Assembly: GCF_029960115.1 (NCBI RefSeq)
Contig: NZ_JASCOZ010000024.1
Span: 1-41,598, forward strand
Direction: 5' to 3'
From: Stenotrophomonas sp. PS02289
GTDB taxonomy: Bacteria; Pseudomonadota; Gammaproteobacteria; Xanthomonadales; Xanthomonadaceae
DNA: 41,598 nt
Positions 1 to 7,828 of the stretch are shown here, piece after piece (position 1 is the first letter of the stretch; every line of letters starts with the position of its first letter). The position numbers were made by a program, and so were the translations under genes. A model generated the notes under the pieces. It was not told the DNA's origin. It did not search any database and saw only the letters and a program-made list of their open reading frames with translations.

Positions 1-2730
1 CGTTTCCAATTCGCGCCCCCCGACCTGACTCCCGTGCCGCCGCCCCCCCCGCCCACCCCGGGCGCGGCCGCGCCGGTACCGGTGACCCTGAAGGAAGCGC
101 GCATGGGTCTGGCCGGCACGCTGAAGCAGTGGGCCGCGGTGGGTGAGGCCTCGGTCGAGCGCGAGCAGCAGAGCGCCGACCTGCAGTTCGACATCCGCGG
201 CAGCGACCAGGCGGCACAGATCAAGCAGCTGCAGGCCAAGACCCCGGGCGGCACGCTGGACGCTACCGGCCAGGTGGCCTGGGCTCCGCAGCTGGACTGG
301 GACGTGGCCGCAAAGCTGGCCGGGTTCGACCCGGGCTATTTCGTGCCGGGCTGGGACGGACGCCTGTCCGGTTCGCTGGCCTCCAAGGGCCGGCAGGTGC
401 CGCCGCCGCCGGGCAGCGCGCCCGGCACCGCAGCGACCTATGAAGCGACTGTGGACGTGCCCGGGATCAAGGGCACCCTGCGCAGTCGTTCGGTGGACGC
501 ACAGGGCCGCTTTGCCATTCGCGGCGCGCAGGGCGAGGGTGACGTGCGCCTGGCCGTCGGCAACAGCCGCCTGACCGCCAAGGGCAGCGTCGGCGACCGC
601 CTGGACGTGCAGGCACAGCTGGACCCGGTGCAGCTGGATGACCTGCTGCCCGGCAACAGCGGCACGTTGCGCGGCTCGGTGCAGGTGCGCGGACCGCGCA
701 CCGCGCCGGACATCACCGCCGATCTGGTCGGCAACGGCCTGCGTTACGGCGATTACAGTGCCGAGTCGGTCAGCCTCAAGGGCCGACTGCCGTGGCAGGG
801 CGACAGCGGTACGCTGGCGCTGCAGGGCACGGCGGTGCAGGTGGGGATGCTGCTCGATACGCTGAGCGTGAATGCGAGCGGCAGCGTGTCCAACCTGCGG
901 CTGGACGCGCAGGCGCGCAACGAACTGGGCGCGGTGGCGCTGCAGGGTGGGGTACGTCAGCAGGGCAGTGCGTGGCGCGGCGATGTTTCGCAGTTGAACA
1001 TCGCGCCGGTCAAGGGCGACGCCTGGAACCTGCGCGGCCCGGCGACGTTCGCAGTGCAGGGCAGCACCTTCACTCTGAGCGACACCTGCCTGGGTGCGGC
1101 GACCGGCGGCGCGCTGTGCGCCAGTGCGAACTGGCCGCGCGACGGGCTGGTGGTGCGCGGTGATGCCTTGCCGCTGGCGCTGGTGCAGCCGTGGCTGCCG
1201 CCACAGTCGGGCCGACGCATCCATCTGCGCGGCGAAGTGACCATGGATGGGCGGATCCGGCCGCGTGGCAATGCGTGGGAAGGCAGCGTTCGGATTGCCT
1301 CGCTGGAAGGCGGCATCCGCCTGGGCGACAACGCGCGTGGCGAACTGGTGCGCTATGACCAGTTCTCGGCGAGCGTGGAGATGACGCCGGCGCAGATCGT
1401 GGGCAAGCTGGGCGTGGGTTTCCAGGGCAACGGCTTCGTTGACGCGAAGTTCCAGACCGGTTGGGAGCCGAGCGCGCCGCTCAATGGCGAGCTGTACCTC
1501 AACATGTCGCGGTTGTACTGGCTGGAGCTGTTCTCGCCGGACATCGTGCGGCCGACGGGCCTGATTGAAGGCCACGTGAGCCTGCGCGGCACGCGCGGGC
1601 AGCCGTCGCTGGGCGGCGATGCGAAGCTGAGCAACTTCAAGGGCGAGTTCCCGGCGCTGGGTCTGACCTTCGACCAGGGCTCGGGCAGCTTCGTCGCGCA
1701 GCCGGACGGGTCGGCGAAGATCCAGGCGCAGGCGAACTCGGGCAAGGGCACGTTGTATGTGGACGGCGGGTTGTCGTGGTTCGGCGACGCGCAGCCGCTG
1801 CAGCTGCACATCCACGGCGAGAACGTACTGCTGTCGAACACGCCGGAACTGCGGATCGTGGCCAACCCGGACCTGGACTTCACGCTGGCCAAGGAAGCGA
1901 TGCAGCTGCGCGGTCAGGTGCACGTGCCGGAGGCGGACATCGACCTGGAGCGCCTGGACCGTGGCACGTCGGTCTCCGAGGACGTGGTGATCCTGGACCC
2001 GGCAGACCCGGAAGAAACCCCGACCTCGCCGCTGGACATGGACCTGACGGTGAGCCTGGGCGACAAGGTGAACATGGCCGGCTTCGGCTTGAAGGGCGGT
2101 CTGGGCGGCAAGATGCAGGTATGGGCGCGACCGGGTCGTGAGATGACGGCCAACGGTGCGCTGGAAGTGCGCGGGCGTTACAAGGCGTACGGCCAGGATC
2201 TGACGATCACGCGTGGCAACCTCAACTGGAACTACAACGCGGTGAGCGACCCGCGCATCAACATCCGCGCGGAGCGTCGGATTGGCGATGTGACGGCGGG
2301 CATCGACGTCACGGGACGGGCGCAGTCGCCGCGCGTGGACGTGTGGTCGGAGCCGGCGATGTCGCAGTCGGAAGCGCTGGCCTACCTGGTACTGGGCCGC
2401 AGCCTGACCAACGCGAGCAGCGACCAGACGCAGCAGGTGACGGCGGCCTCGGCTGCGTTGTCGGCGGGCAGTGGCCTGCTGGCGTCGCAGCTGGGCGCGA
2501 AGCTGGGCCTGGACGACGCGGGCGTAAGCCAGTCGCGCGCGCTGGGCGGATCGGTGATCGGCTTCGGCAAGTACATCTCGCCGAAGTTGTACATCGGCTA
2601 CGGCGTGTCGATGGTGGGCAGCGGTTCGGTACTGACACTGAAGTACCTGCTGCGCCGCGGCTTCGACCTCGAACTCGAATCGAGCACGGTAGAAAACCGA
2701 GGCTCCCTCAACTGGCGGCGCGAGAAATAA
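1..2730 (+). CDS. tamB: Translocation and assembly module protein TamB, 3' part
   Basis: The reading frame is open from the first base and ends at TAA 2728-2730, so the gene starts upstream of the window; the GTG at 34 is internal to a proline-rich stretch and is not a start. About 909 C-terminal residues are present. The sequence is a long run of short amphipathic beta strands rich in Gly, Asp and Leu. It ends in a domain typical of the TamB C-terminus (DUF490), with features such as the region around residues EALAYLVLGRSL and a final NRGSLNWRREK. TamB is an inner-membrane-anchored periplasmic protein that works with the Omp85 protein TamA in outer-membrane assembly and phospholipid transport; tamA would be expected upstream. 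No TamA or other partner is visible downstream: a SMAG hairpin and a gene-poor region follow. Confidence 0.9.
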   Translation, partial: RFQFAPPDLTPVPPPPPPTPGAAAPVPVTLKEARMGLAGTLKQWAAVGEASVEREQQSADLQFDIRGSDQAAQIKQLQAKTPGGTLDATGQVAWAPQLDWDVAAKLAGFDPGYFVPGWDGRLSGSLASKGRQVPPPPGSAPGTAATYEATVDVPGIKGTLRSRSVDAQGRFAIRGAQGEGDVRLAVGNSRLTAKGSVGDRLDVQAQLDPVQLDDLLPGNSGTLRGSVQVRGPRTAPDITADLVGNGLRYGDYSAESVSLKGRLPWQGDSGTLALQGTAVQVGMLLDTLSVNASGSVSNLRLDAQARNELGAVALQGGVRQQGSAWRGDVSQLNIAPVKGDAWNLRGPATFAVQGSTFTLSDTCLGAATGGALCASANWPRDGLVVRGDALPLALVQPWLPPQSGRRIHLRGEVTMDGRIRPRGNAWEGSVRIASLEGGIRLGDNARGELVRYDQFSASVEMTPAQIVGKLGVGFQGNGFVDAKFQTGWEPSAPLNGELYLNMSRLYWLELFSPDIVRPTGLIEGHVSLRGTRGQPSLGGDAKLSNFKGEFPALGLTFDQGSGSFVAQPDGSAKIQAQANSGKGTLYVDGGLSWFGDAQPLQLHIHGENVLLSNTPELRIVANPDLDFTLAKEAMQLRGQVHVPEADIDLERLDRGTSVSEDVVILDPADPEETPTSPLDMDLTVSLGDKVNMAGFGLKGGLGGKMQVWARPGREMTANGALEVRGRYKAYGQDLTITRGNLNWNYNAVSDPRINIRAERRIGDVTAGIDVTGRAQSPRVDVWSEPAMSQSEALAYLVLGRSLTNASSDQTQQVTAASAALSAGSGLLASQLGAKLGLDDAGVSQSRALGGSVIGFGKYISPKLYIGYGVSMVGSGSVLTLKYLLRRGFDLELESSTVENRGSLNWRREK

Positions 2731-2776
2731 CCTCGCGCCTGGCACCGCATCGATGGCTATGCGATTGCAATGATCC

Positions 2777-2799
2777 GTAGAGCCGGGCTCTGCCCGGCT
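2777..2799 (+). repeat. SMAG-like REP hairpin
   Basis: The unit is GTAG followed by perfect arms AGCCGGGC and GCCCGGCT around a TCT loop. This is the architecture of the Stenotrophomonas SMAG (GTAG-headed) palindromes. It lies 46 bases after the tamB stop and could also act as a 3'-end stabiliser for that transcript. Confidence 0.8.
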
Positions 2800-2867
2800 G
2801 CTGTTGGTTCCTGGCGAACAGCCGGTGGTCATCGGTTCTCTGTGTTGGCGGCTCGGGATGGGCGTTC

Positions 2868-3370
2868 CGGGGGACGCCGTGAATCCATCCATGGAGGCTC
2901 GGTCGCCGCATCCATGCGGCTCACGCCCCCTCCAGCCCACCCCAATCCGCCACGACAAATGGTCGGTGGCCAACGGAAATCAAAACCCAACGGCGTCGCT
3001 GGCGCTGGACCTGCTTCTGGCTTTGGCTCTGGCTTGGTAGCGTCGGTCGACAGACGACGGCCCTGAAACACCCCACATCCGGTAACGCATGACCCCGGAT
3101 CGAAACGCGCTTCCCGCGCGAAACCATGCCAATCGCGCCACCGCAAAAATTCTGCTCCTCGACATGCGGCCACCCATCCAACGACGGCTGCGACACCCAT
3201 CAAAATCCCGAATGGCCCTGTGTCACAACGCCCAATCGCGTTCCGCGATCCGATCACGTCATGCCGCGAAACGGAATCACGCGCACCGCCAACATCACGC
3301 AAAAATTCCTACATCCGCTATGGTGGCGTCTGTTGCATGGTTAGCCCAAGAGTCTGAAAGCTCTCGCATA
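2868..3370. repeat. Gene-poor block with dispersed-repeat character
   Basis: No credible gene lies between the SMAG hairpin and symE. The block opens with paired short palindromes (CCATCCATGG at 2886-2895 region and CCGCATCCATGCGG just after). It then holds a stretch (3042-3067) whose sequence recurs with three mismatches in 26 bases at 4941-4966. Short reading frames on both strands have no ribosome-binding site and no protein-like composition. From memory, very similar intergenic blocks occur in other Xanthomonadaceae genomes, but I cannot check this here. I read it as a non-coding dispersed repeat. Confidence 0.45.
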
Positions 3371-3389
3371 TCGAAGTAACAAAGACCGT

Positions 3390-3493
3390 GCCGGGAGGGT
3401 GGCGCAATACAACACCTTCGCGGAAATACGTCACGCCGTTTGGATATGCACGGCTTTCAGCCTCCCGGCTTCCCCGCCATCCCGGCGGGGAAG
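3390..3493 (+). promoter_or_regulatory. Structured leader of the symE-like gene
   Basis: Three potential stems lie just upstream of the toxin start: an outer 9-bp stem GCCGGGAGG (3390-3398) with CCTCCCGGC (3461-3469), an inner GCCGT/ACGGC pair (3435-3439 and 3450-3454), and a strong hairpin with arms CTTCCCCGCC (3469-3478) and GGCGGGGAAG (3484-3493). The last hairpin ends 11 bases before the GAGG ribosome-binding site. In Escherichia coli, symE is controlled by the antisense RNA SymR, so either strand of this region could make the controlling RNA. That is an inference. Confidence 0.45.
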
Positions 3494-3514
3494 AATCTCC
3501 AATCGAGGCTCTCC

Positions 3515-3808
3515 ATGCAGAAGAAAGACAAAACCCGCATCACCTACCACTGGCACACCCCGCGCAGCGTCCAGGTCCACACGCTGCGTCACGAAGGCAT
3601 CGAACCCCAGCCCGGCGATCCGCTGATCCCCTGCGTAAAGCTGCGCGGCATGTGGATGGCGCGCGCAGGCATTGAACCAGGCACACGCTTGAAGGTGGAA
3701 GCCGGCCCCGGCTTCGTCATGCTCTCAACGCACGAACCCAAGATTGCGGTGACGTACCGACGTGAGGGACAAGCGCCCACAAGCAGCATGACGACGGCTG
3801 CCCGATGA
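3515..3808 (+). CDS. symE: SymE-like toxin
   Basis: The 97-residue product matches the SymE family in its core: residues around IPCVKLRGMWMARAG followed by GTRLKVEAGPGFVML correspond to the AbrB-like fold region of E. coli SymE, where the motif reads IPAITLKGQWL and so on. SymE of E. coli is an SOS-induced toxin, first described as RNA-degrading and later linked to nucleoid condensation, and is repressed by the antisense RNA SymR. The ATG at 3515 is chosen because GAGG at 3505-3508 gives normal spacing; an earlier in-frame start at 3440 would lie inside the structured leader. The C-terminus after about residue 80 is short and low in complexity. I see no obvious LexA box upstream. No protein antitoxin gene is adjacent; the next gene is convergent. 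Confidence 0.8.
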   Translation: MQKKDKTRITYHWHTPRSVQVHTLRHEGIEPQPGDPLIPCVKLRGMWMARAGIEPGTRLKVEAGPGFVMLSTHEPKIAVTYRREGQAPTSSMTTAAR

Positions 3809-3817
3809 ACTTACGCC

Positions 3818-3851
3818 AGTGAATCCCTGCGTGGACGCATGCGGGGATTCA
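3818..3851. terminator. Convergent hairpin between symE and the next gene
   Basis: Arms GTGAATCCC and GGGATTCAC enclose an inner TGCGT/ACGCA stem with a four-base bulge. The hairpin covers the stop codon of the minus-strand gene that ends at 3849. There is no clear T-run on either side, so it is a candidate bidirectional terminator only. Confidence 0.45.
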
Positions 3852-4790
3852 CGACTGGGGAGCGCGGGTATTGCCCGCAAAGTTCATCCGCAGCTGCACC
3901 TTGGGTGCGGCGCTGCGATGCTCCAGAATCTCCAACACCTCGTAATCGGCTTTCAACCCGTCTTTGGTGATGCGCTGGGTGCGACGGATGCGCGCCTTGA
4001 TGATGTCGTCCTTGGCGAACTTCACCTGGTTGAGATGAACCCGGCTGAGGAAGTCCTCATCCTGCACAACGGCATAGTAGGTAACGCCGCCGCCTTCGGT
4101 GAAGCGCCACTTGTTGCCATCCTGGAACGCGAGGGTCAGTACCTGCAAGGTATCGACGTACTCGTCGCTCTGCAGCGTTTCGTCTTCCGGGCTGGGTGCT
4201 TTGAAGTACACCGCCTCAGCGCGCTCGATGGACAGCAGCACACGCTGGACCTGGTGATCCACCACGGCGACGCAGTCGATGCCTTCGTTGCGCAGTGGAT
4301 CGGTGATGACGGCCTCAAGTGCTCTACGCACCCGGTAATCCTGCAGCAGCACAAGGACGGGCTCTTCAATGTCCAGGTGCTCCCCCTCGACGTGCAGGCG
4401 TGATTTGCCCTCGCCAAGGGATTCGATGCGATCTACACCGCGACCGCGGAGCCAGCGAATGACCTGCACCATGCCGACGCCCGCGGATGTACCGATACCC
4501 AGCAGGCCAACGAGATTCAGAACGCCCGAGACTGAACCGCCATTGGCGAAATCCATTGCCTTCTGCCACAGCGACTGCGCCAGTTCCAGATCGATACCGA
4601 ACGAGCCCGACTTGAACGACGCGTGGACATTCAGCGTGACCTTGGCTTGGCTGCCATTGATCAGTTCATTGGCGCGCTCGACCAGTTCACCCATGGCGAG
4701 CAGGGCAGGAGCGAGGGCACGCACCTCCATCTGGTGCTGCACCAGGGCGGGGCCGTCATAGACAAGGTGAAAGCGAGCGTGTTGAGTCAT
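3849..4790 (-). CDS. Hypothetical protein with one glycine-rich hydrophobic segment
   Basis: The 313-residue product is not one I can name with confidence. The N-terminal 80 residues (starting MTQHARFHLVYDGPAL) look like a small alpha/beta domain with a helix containing LAPALLAMGELVERANELI. A hydrophobic, glycine-rich segment follows at about residues 100-125 (VLNLVGLLGIGTSAGVGMV), then a soluble mixed domain of about 180 residues with many charged strands and helices. Start: the ATG at 4788-4790 gives the MTQ start; a GTG 45 bases further upstream would add 15 unlikely residues. It is on the same strand as the Hsp70/J-protein operon, 204 bases downstream of it, with a possible terminator hairpin between, so co-transcription is doubtful. 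Similar one-membrane-segment hypothetical proteins occur in accessory regions, but that is recollection, not evidence. Confidence 0.75.
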   Translation of the reverse strand: MTQHARFHLVYDGPALVQHQMEVRALAPALLAMGELVERANELINGSQAKVTLNVHASFKSGSFGIDLELAQSLWQKAMDFANGGSVSGVLNLVGLLGIGTSAGVGMVQVIRWLRGRGVDRIESLGEGKSRLHVEGEHLDIEEPVLVLLQDYRVRRALEAVITDPLRNEGIDCVAVVDHQVQRVLLSIERAEAVYFKAPSPEDETLQSDEYVDTLQVLTLAFQDGNKWRFTEGGGVTYYAVVQDEDFLSRVHLNQVKFAKDDIIKARIRRTQRITKDGLKADYEVLEILEHRSAAPKVQLRMNFAGNTRAPQS

Positions 4791-4868
4791 GTCCGTCACG
4801 TCAGTAGCGTTCCATCGCGGCGTGCGCAATTGCACGATGATCCGTCGGAGCGGAGTCTAACGACGCGA

Positions 4869-4896
4869 GCGACATCGCCCCAAGGGCGAACGTCGC
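4869..4896 (-). terminator. Hairpin after the Hsp70/J-protein operon
   Basis: Arms GCGAC and GTCGC flank an inner CGCCC/GGGCG stem with loop CAA. It lies about 100 bases beyond the last gene of the minus-strand operon. There is no T-run, so terminator function is tentative. Confidence 0.35.
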
Positions 4897-4994
4897 GATC
4901 ACCCCGTACGCGATGCGCGCCGCTGAGCACCTCAGGTGGTGTCGATCGACGAACGACGGCCCTGAATTACCTGCATCCCCGTGGGCGGCAAGCG

Positions 4995-6422
4995 CTAACC
5001 ATTGGACCAGCGCAATCGCCGGCCTTGATACAGCAGATCCAACGTCCAGTAGAGCAGGGCCCAGGCCAGGGCCGGTGCCACCAATGCACAGGCGGCCAAC
5101 ATCCAGAACAGCCTGAAACCATTGATATCAAGAGGCTTGTCGCGACGGTGCCAGAAGCGGACCTGTGCTAGTCGCAACAGCTTCCAGGACAACGGCCAGC
5201 CAACCAGCATGAAAGCCGCCCCATGCCCGGTCAGCCAGGGCCACGCCAAGGCGCAGAGGGCAAGCACCAGCGGAATAAACAGTATCCGTAACCATGGATG
5301 CCGTGTTGGCACACTCTCGTCGGCACCTTGATACCGGTACAGACAGAGCTGGGTGAAGTTCACCAGCGTGATCACCGGTGGTCCCAGAAGGGCTGCCAGA
5401 TACCCAACGGTCACCGTTTGCAGATCAGATCGGGTGGGGGTCTCGCCGCTCCACGCCAGCCACAGCAGGATGGTCCAGCCGATGCCGAGTGCAGTACTGA
5501 ACGACAGTGACCGCAGCAATCGCGACTGCAGGCGGAATCGATGCGTGACATCGCTTTCGACCGCCATCCAGAAGTGCATCTGGACAGGATCAATGCCTTT
5601 GGGCGGCGGTAGGCCGGGCTGGCAGCCCAGCACCTCCATGATGCGGAGAATGTAGTAGGTACGCGTGGAGCGGAAGGAGGCCAGCAGATTGCGCAGATGC
5701 GATCGCGGCCGCTGCAGCTGGTCCAGCATGTCGGCAATCTCGGCCACCCCTGGGCGACCCTGGGGATTGCTGGTGAGAAGCAACGACAGAGTGAACTGCT
5801 GGGATGGCCGTTGCAGCCAGATGGCATTGGCACGCTGAGCCAACCAGTTCAGCTCATGTACGTCAACGCCTTCGGCCACCTCGTTCCATCCGAACAGTGC
5901 ATACAGTTCGTACAGATTGGAGTCGCGCATGGCGACTTCGTCACGACGAAGCGCGTCGAGCAGCGCCCTGGATATCGAATCACGCGTGACCAGTGACCAG
6001 TCCTTGCTCTGCTGTTGCAGCCAACGGGGAAAATGCGCGTCCTGCGGCTGGTCGCCTTCCTGCAACACCCTGCTCAAGGCCACGAACGGTTCCGGCTGCG
6101 GGGGCAAAGGACCTCCATCCGCAGTGTGAACCTGATCTGCCGCGTCGGAGGCGGGCTGCTGCACTGAAGAGGGCGGGGTATCAGCTGCATGCATACGTGA
6201 TGCGACGCCTGCAGGTGCTCCGAGCGGGAACGCCGTTGATGCCGCTTCGGGTGCTCCTGCACGGCACGCCGCCAGTGCGTCCTGATACGCGTCATGCAGC
6301 TGTTGGAAGCCCGCCGGATCTTCATCAGGGCGTGTCTGCCGAAGACGCTGCGCATAGGCGCGTTTGATCGTGCGTTCGTCTGCGTCGGGCTCCAGCCCCA
6401 ACCACTCCAGTCCCCAACTCAC
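4995..6422 (-). CDS. J-like membrane protein, third of three (DjlB/DjlC type)
   Basis: This 475-residue protein has an N-terminal J-like domain (about residues 1-55), a polar linker rich in Ala, Pro and Gln, a helical middle region and, from about residue 310, several hydrophobic segments separated by short Arg-rich loops. The J-domain HPD position reads R31-P32-D33, so the histidine is replaced by arginine. It starts with GTG, and the GTGA overlap (6419-6422) with the stop of the preceding gene implies translational coupling. Its first 24 residues match the second paralogue except for one residue near the end. In E. coli the J proteins DjlB (about 475 residues) and DjlC sit beside hscC and stimulate that Hsp70, which matches this context. 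Cytoplasmic J domain and C-terminal membrane anchor are inferred from the hydrophobicity pattern. Confidence 0.85.
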   Translation of the reverse strand: MSWGLEWLGLEPDADERTIKRAYAQRLRQTRPDEDPAGFQQLHDAYQDALAACRAGAPEAASTAFPLGAPAGVASRMHAADTPPSSVQQPASDAADQVHTADGGPLPPQPEPFVALSRVLQEGDQPQDAHFPRWLQQQSKDWSLVTRDSISRALLDALRRDEVAMRDSNLYELYALFGWNEVAEGVDVHELNWLAQRANAIWLQRPSQQFTLSLLLTSNPQGRPGVAEIADMLDQLQRPRSHLRNLLASFRSTRTYYILRIMEVLGCQPGLPPPKGIDPVQMHFWMAVESDVTHRFRLQSRLLRSLSFSTALGIGWTILLWLAWSGETPTRSDLQTVTVGYLAALLGPPVITLVNFTQLCLYRYQGADESVPTRHPWLRILFIPLVLALCALAWPWLTGHGAAFMLVGWPLSWKLLRLAQVRFWHRRDKPLDINGFRLFWMLAACALVAPALAWALLYWTLDLLYQGRRLRWSNG

Positions 6423-7828
6423 CCGCGCTTCCTCGCATGCCCCGGCGCATTCGCCAGCGGAACCTGGTTTACTGCGTCAACCACCCAGAGCAACAGGGCA
6501 ATCGCCACCGCGACCTCGCCCACCATCAGTGCGGCCGCGCCCAGCTTCACCACAGGAATGGCGACGAAGATCATCCATGGGCTGAAGCTCACCGCGAACT
6601 GGCCGCGTACCCATAGTCGAATGCCAGCCAGTGCCATGGTGCCCCACGCCAGCACACTTCCGAGCATGCGCGCATCCGCCATGTGAATGATCAACAGCGC
6701 ACCAATCGCAAGTACCGGAATGAACAACAGCCTGGCGATCCAGCTGCGTGGCCTTGGATGCTCCGCGCCCACCTGCCACTGGATGAAGGCGATGACGGGC
6801 AGCAGCAGGGATCCAAACAGCAGGATCGCCGCGCTGCCGAACAGGGCAACCTCGTTGATGCTGGCGACTCCGCCGCTCCGCCGTCGCGTCGGATCATCCA
6901 CCAGGCCTATCGCCCCGAGCAGGGCCAGCCAGCCGAGCGCGCACAGCAGGCTGCGCAGGAGTGCCAGCTGAAGCTTGGGCGCATTGATCTGGTTGCGATG
7001 CGCGACGGCCAGCCAGAACCCAACCTGGGCAGGTTGCATCGGCGACGGGGTCTGGGCGGCGTCCCGCACGTCCAGCATCTCCAGGGTGCGTCGCATCGCA
7101 TCCACGCGCCCGGGCGGTAGTGCGTCAAACAGGCATCGCAGTCGTGATCGTGGCTGGGTAAGGCGTTCGACGCGCGCTCGGGCCTCAGTCGGTGTCACGG
7201 CGGGCCCTTCGTGGCTGAGCAGAGTGGTCAGGTCAGTCGGGTCCTTCGCCTGCAGCAGCCAGCGCCGATGCAGACGCCAGCGGCATGCGCTGGCGACGTC
7301 GGGGTCCACTCCGCCATCCAGCACGTTCCAGGAAAAGAACGCGCTGAGCTGGTTGAAGTTGCGGGCGTGGATCGCCGCGTCTGTGTGCAGTAGCTGGTGC
7401 AGCACCTCGGCACCGATCTGCGGCTTGTCGCGCAGCGACCACAACTCAGGCTGCTGCTGCAGCCAGTGTTCGAGTTCGGCCGGTGCTGCGTCCGAGGCCG
7501 CCGCGACCACGCGCTGTGCGAACGCGGAGGCGTCCACTGCAGGATCGATCACCTCGGTCTGGCGAATGGCTGGCCGCACCGGATCGTGCGGGACCACTGC
7601 TTCGGCGGTGACCGTCTCCACGGCTTCGATGGCGTCGTCGCTCGACGACGCATGCTCCGCACGCGCCTGCACCCATGCCAACGCGGCCTGGTAGGCCTCA
7701 TGCAGCTCCTGGAAGCCGGCGGCATCCTCGTCGGGTCGCGTGACGCGAAGACGCTTCGCATAGGCGCGCTTGATCGTGCGTTCGTCTGCGTCGGGCTCCA
7801 GCCCCAACCACTCCAGTCCCCAACTCAT
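6419..7828 (-). CDS. J-like membrane protein, second of three (DjlB/DjlC type)
   Basis: The product has 469 residues. The J-like N-terminus begins MSWGLEWLGLEPDADERTIK and carries R31-P32-D33 at the HPD position, followed by the helix with FQELHEAYQAAL. The middle region includes the LEHWLQQQPELWSLRDKPQ segment shared, in diverged form, with both paralogues. The C-terminal third holds about five or six hydrophobic segments, for example GSAAILLFGSLLLPVIAFI and LLFIPVLAIGALLII. The start at 7826-7828 (ATG) overlaps the stop of the first paralogue as ATGA; an in-frame start 18 bases upstream lies inside that gene and is less likely. Function is inferred from family and position: a co-chaperone recruiting the operon's HscC-type Hsp70 to the inner membrane. 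Confidence 0.85.
   Translation of the reverse strand: MSWGLEWLGLEPDADERTIKRAYAKRLRVTRPDEDAAGFQELHEAYQAALAWVQARAEHASSSDDAIEAVETVTAEAVVPHDPVRPAIRQTEVIDPAVDASAFAQRVVAAASDAAPAELEHWLQQQPELWSLRDKPQIGAEVLHQLLHTDAAIHARNFNQLSAFFSWNVLDGGVDPDVASACRWRLHRRWLLQAKDPTDLTTLLSHEGPAVTPTEARARVERLTQPRSRLRCLFDALPPGRVDAMRRTLEMLDVRDAAQTPSPMQPAQVGFWLAVAHRNQINAPKLQLALLRSLLCALGWLALLGAIGLVDDPTRRRSGGVASINEVALFGSAAILLFGSLLLPVIAFIQWQVGAEHPRPRSWIARLLFIPVLAIGALLIIHMADARMLGSVLAWGTMALAGIRLWVRGQFAVSFSPWMIFVAIPVVKLGAAALMVGEVAVAIALLLWVVDAVNQVPLANAPGHARKRG

Noticed and set aside
2829-3302. 157-codon minus-strand frame in the gene-poor block
   Set aside because: No ribosome-binding site, low-complexity translation, and overlap with repeat-like sequence. 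Such frames arise in dispersed intergenic repeats.
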